From: an uncultured Bacteroidales bacterium
GTDB taxonomy: Bacteria; Bacteroidota; Bacteroidia; Bacteroidales; FEN-979
Length of the DNA stretch: 64,000 nt
NCBI GenBank assembly: GCA_903887775.1
Contig: CAISRB010000033.1
Location: 1 to 64,000 of the forward strand
Direction: 5' to 3'
Shown here: positions 63,342 through 64,000 of the stretch, one piece after another
Position numbering within the stretch: position 1 is the first letter of the stretch
Layout of the letters: every line of letters begins with the position of its first letter
The notes under the pieces: generated by a model
Database searches by the model: none
Told to the model about the DNA's origin: nothing
The model's input: the letters and a program-made list of their open reading frames with translations, nothing else
Made by a program: the position numbers and the translations under genes

Positions 63342-64000
63342 TTAGTCTGTCGGGGTTAATTTGATAGGGATCATTACCAGGACGAATCCTTTATGTGCAA
63401 GGCGGTTCTGAAGGGTGAGCTGGGTCTGGCTGTGAAGCATGCGGGTTAGGGAAGTGGGACTTGCAAAGATCGCATTTCCGATGAAAAATATGACCTTATT
63501 ATATTGACTGACGACTTTTTTCGAAAGCTCCTTCACCTCATCAGCAATATCAGTCCCAACCGAATAATAAGAGTCGGCAAAACATCCGTATGCCCTCGCA
63601 AGGTCTTCATATTTTCTCAGGTTGTATTTCACATTTTCCTCAAGGTTTAGCAGTTCGGCCTCACCCTTGAAACTACCGGCATCGACCATCCCCACCGATA
63701 TAAAGATAAAGTTTTTATACTTTTCAAAATCCTCCCGTATCTTTAAAAATGTATGAATGCCAACTCCGTTAAAATCCTGGACGCAGATACAGGCTGTCTT
63801 GGTTTCAGGATTAAAATCCGGAGCATCCCTTTTGGAGCGTTCATATCCCAGCATGGCCCCTTCGACCTGCCTGAACATTTTAAGGTCGAGTTTGCTGATC
63901 ATCATGGCGGCTTTATCATAATGACGGCGCACCATCATGACGAAATAAACAAGGCTTGATGTTATCAGTATTGTCAGCCAGCCGCCCTCACCGAATTTGA
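63342..64000 (-). CDS. APC-family amino-acid permease, C-terminal part (partial)
   Basis: The frame is open to the right edge, reading [19 protein letters not shown] before MMVRRHY, so the ATG at 63938 is internal. The EGGW-to-RRHY segment is the last helix of a Bacteroidota APC permease. The soluble C-terminal domain follows ([21 protein letters not shown], then [17 protein letters not shown]), ending [13 protein letters not shown]. The rest of the gene lies right of the window. The transported substrate is unknown. Confidence 0.85.
   Translation of the reverse strand, partial: KFGEGGWLTILITSSLVYFVMMVRRHYDKAAMMISKLDLKMFRQVEGAMLGYERSKRDAPDFNPETKTACICVQDFNGVGIHTFLKIREDFEKYKNFIFISVGMVDAGSFKGEAELLNLEENVKYNLRKYEDLARAYGCFADSYYSVGTDIADEVKELSKKVVSQYNKVIFFIGNAIFASPTSLTRMLHSQTQLTLQNRLAHKGFVLVMIPIKLTPTD

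Noticed and set aside
63342-63938. A separate 198-residue cytosolic protein starting at 63938
   Set aside because: The frame stays open to the window edge and reads a typical final transmembrane helix, so this ATG is internal to a longer APC permease.

Overview
This 64 kb window is typical of the Bacteroidota, most likely an uncultivated member of the Bacteroidia (Bacteroidales-like). The evidence is a core type IX secretion operon (PorP/SprF, GldK/PorK, GldL/PorL, GldM/PorM, GldN/PorN), a separate SprE/PorW gene, families largely confined to the phylum (DUF4421, DUF4468, HU-CCDC81-SPOR, the GPKD-type Ig-like lipoprotein, S46 peptidase), Bacteroidota-style promoters (TTTG...TAnnTTTG), and LPS genes (kdsB, lptE) that indicate an outer membrane. 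Coding density is high. No gap exceeds 300 bases, and I saw no rRNA, tRNA, CRISPR array, insertion sequence or prophage.

Layout. 1-2.4 kb: tail of an unknown gene, then galE and rfbB (nucleotide sugars). 2.4-10 kb (minus strand): fabD, a Bax-inhibitor-1-like protein, and a compact operon read as sprE/porW - bactofilin - atpZ/I-like - small membrane protein - DUF4421 - queD - folE. 10-13.5 kb (plus): M23 peptidase, dxr, rseP. 13.6-14.5 kb: YitT-like protein (minus). 14.7-21 kb: T9SS core operon ending in a strong terminator. 21-27.5 kb: recG, pheT, nucleotide-sugar dehydrogenase. 27.6-33 kb: sigma-54 activator, lptE, TPR protein, secG, groES, groEL. 33-38.7 kb: DUF4468 protein, rlmN, adenine deaminase, ArsR regulator, Ig-like lipoprotein (minus). 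38.8-41.7 kb: yebC, response regulator and ackA (last two minus). 42-49 kb: GH3-like enzyme, deoxynucleoside kinase, kdsB, HU-CCDC81-SPOR protein, trmB, a DPP11-type S46 peptidase. 49-58 kb: TIGR01777 epimerase, then methylmalonyl-CoA mutase small and large subunit genes separated by a response regulator, a hybrid kinase and an outer-membrane barrel. 58-64 kb: O-methyltransferase, purE, hpt, adk, obg, PAP2 phosphatase, barrel protein, DnaJ-like protein and the C-terminal part of an APC permease running off the right edge.

The genes fit an anaerobic or fermentative heterotroph. It would secrete proteins through T9SS, remove acidic dipeptides in the periplasm (DPP11), interconvert succinate and propionate via methylmalonyl-CoA, make ATP with acetate kinase and build LPS.

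The least expected signal is a family of intergenic elements made of 7-bp tandem units arranged as inverted repeats. Five loci use several different unit sequences, and four of them start at or overlap a stop codon. Other points of interest are the split mutA/mutB locus, the sprE-bactofilin-AtpI cluster joined to queD-folE where ATP synthase genes would often follow, a 38-bp palindrome ahead of the T9SS operon, and a sigma-54-like promoter with TGTCA repeats ahead of groES.
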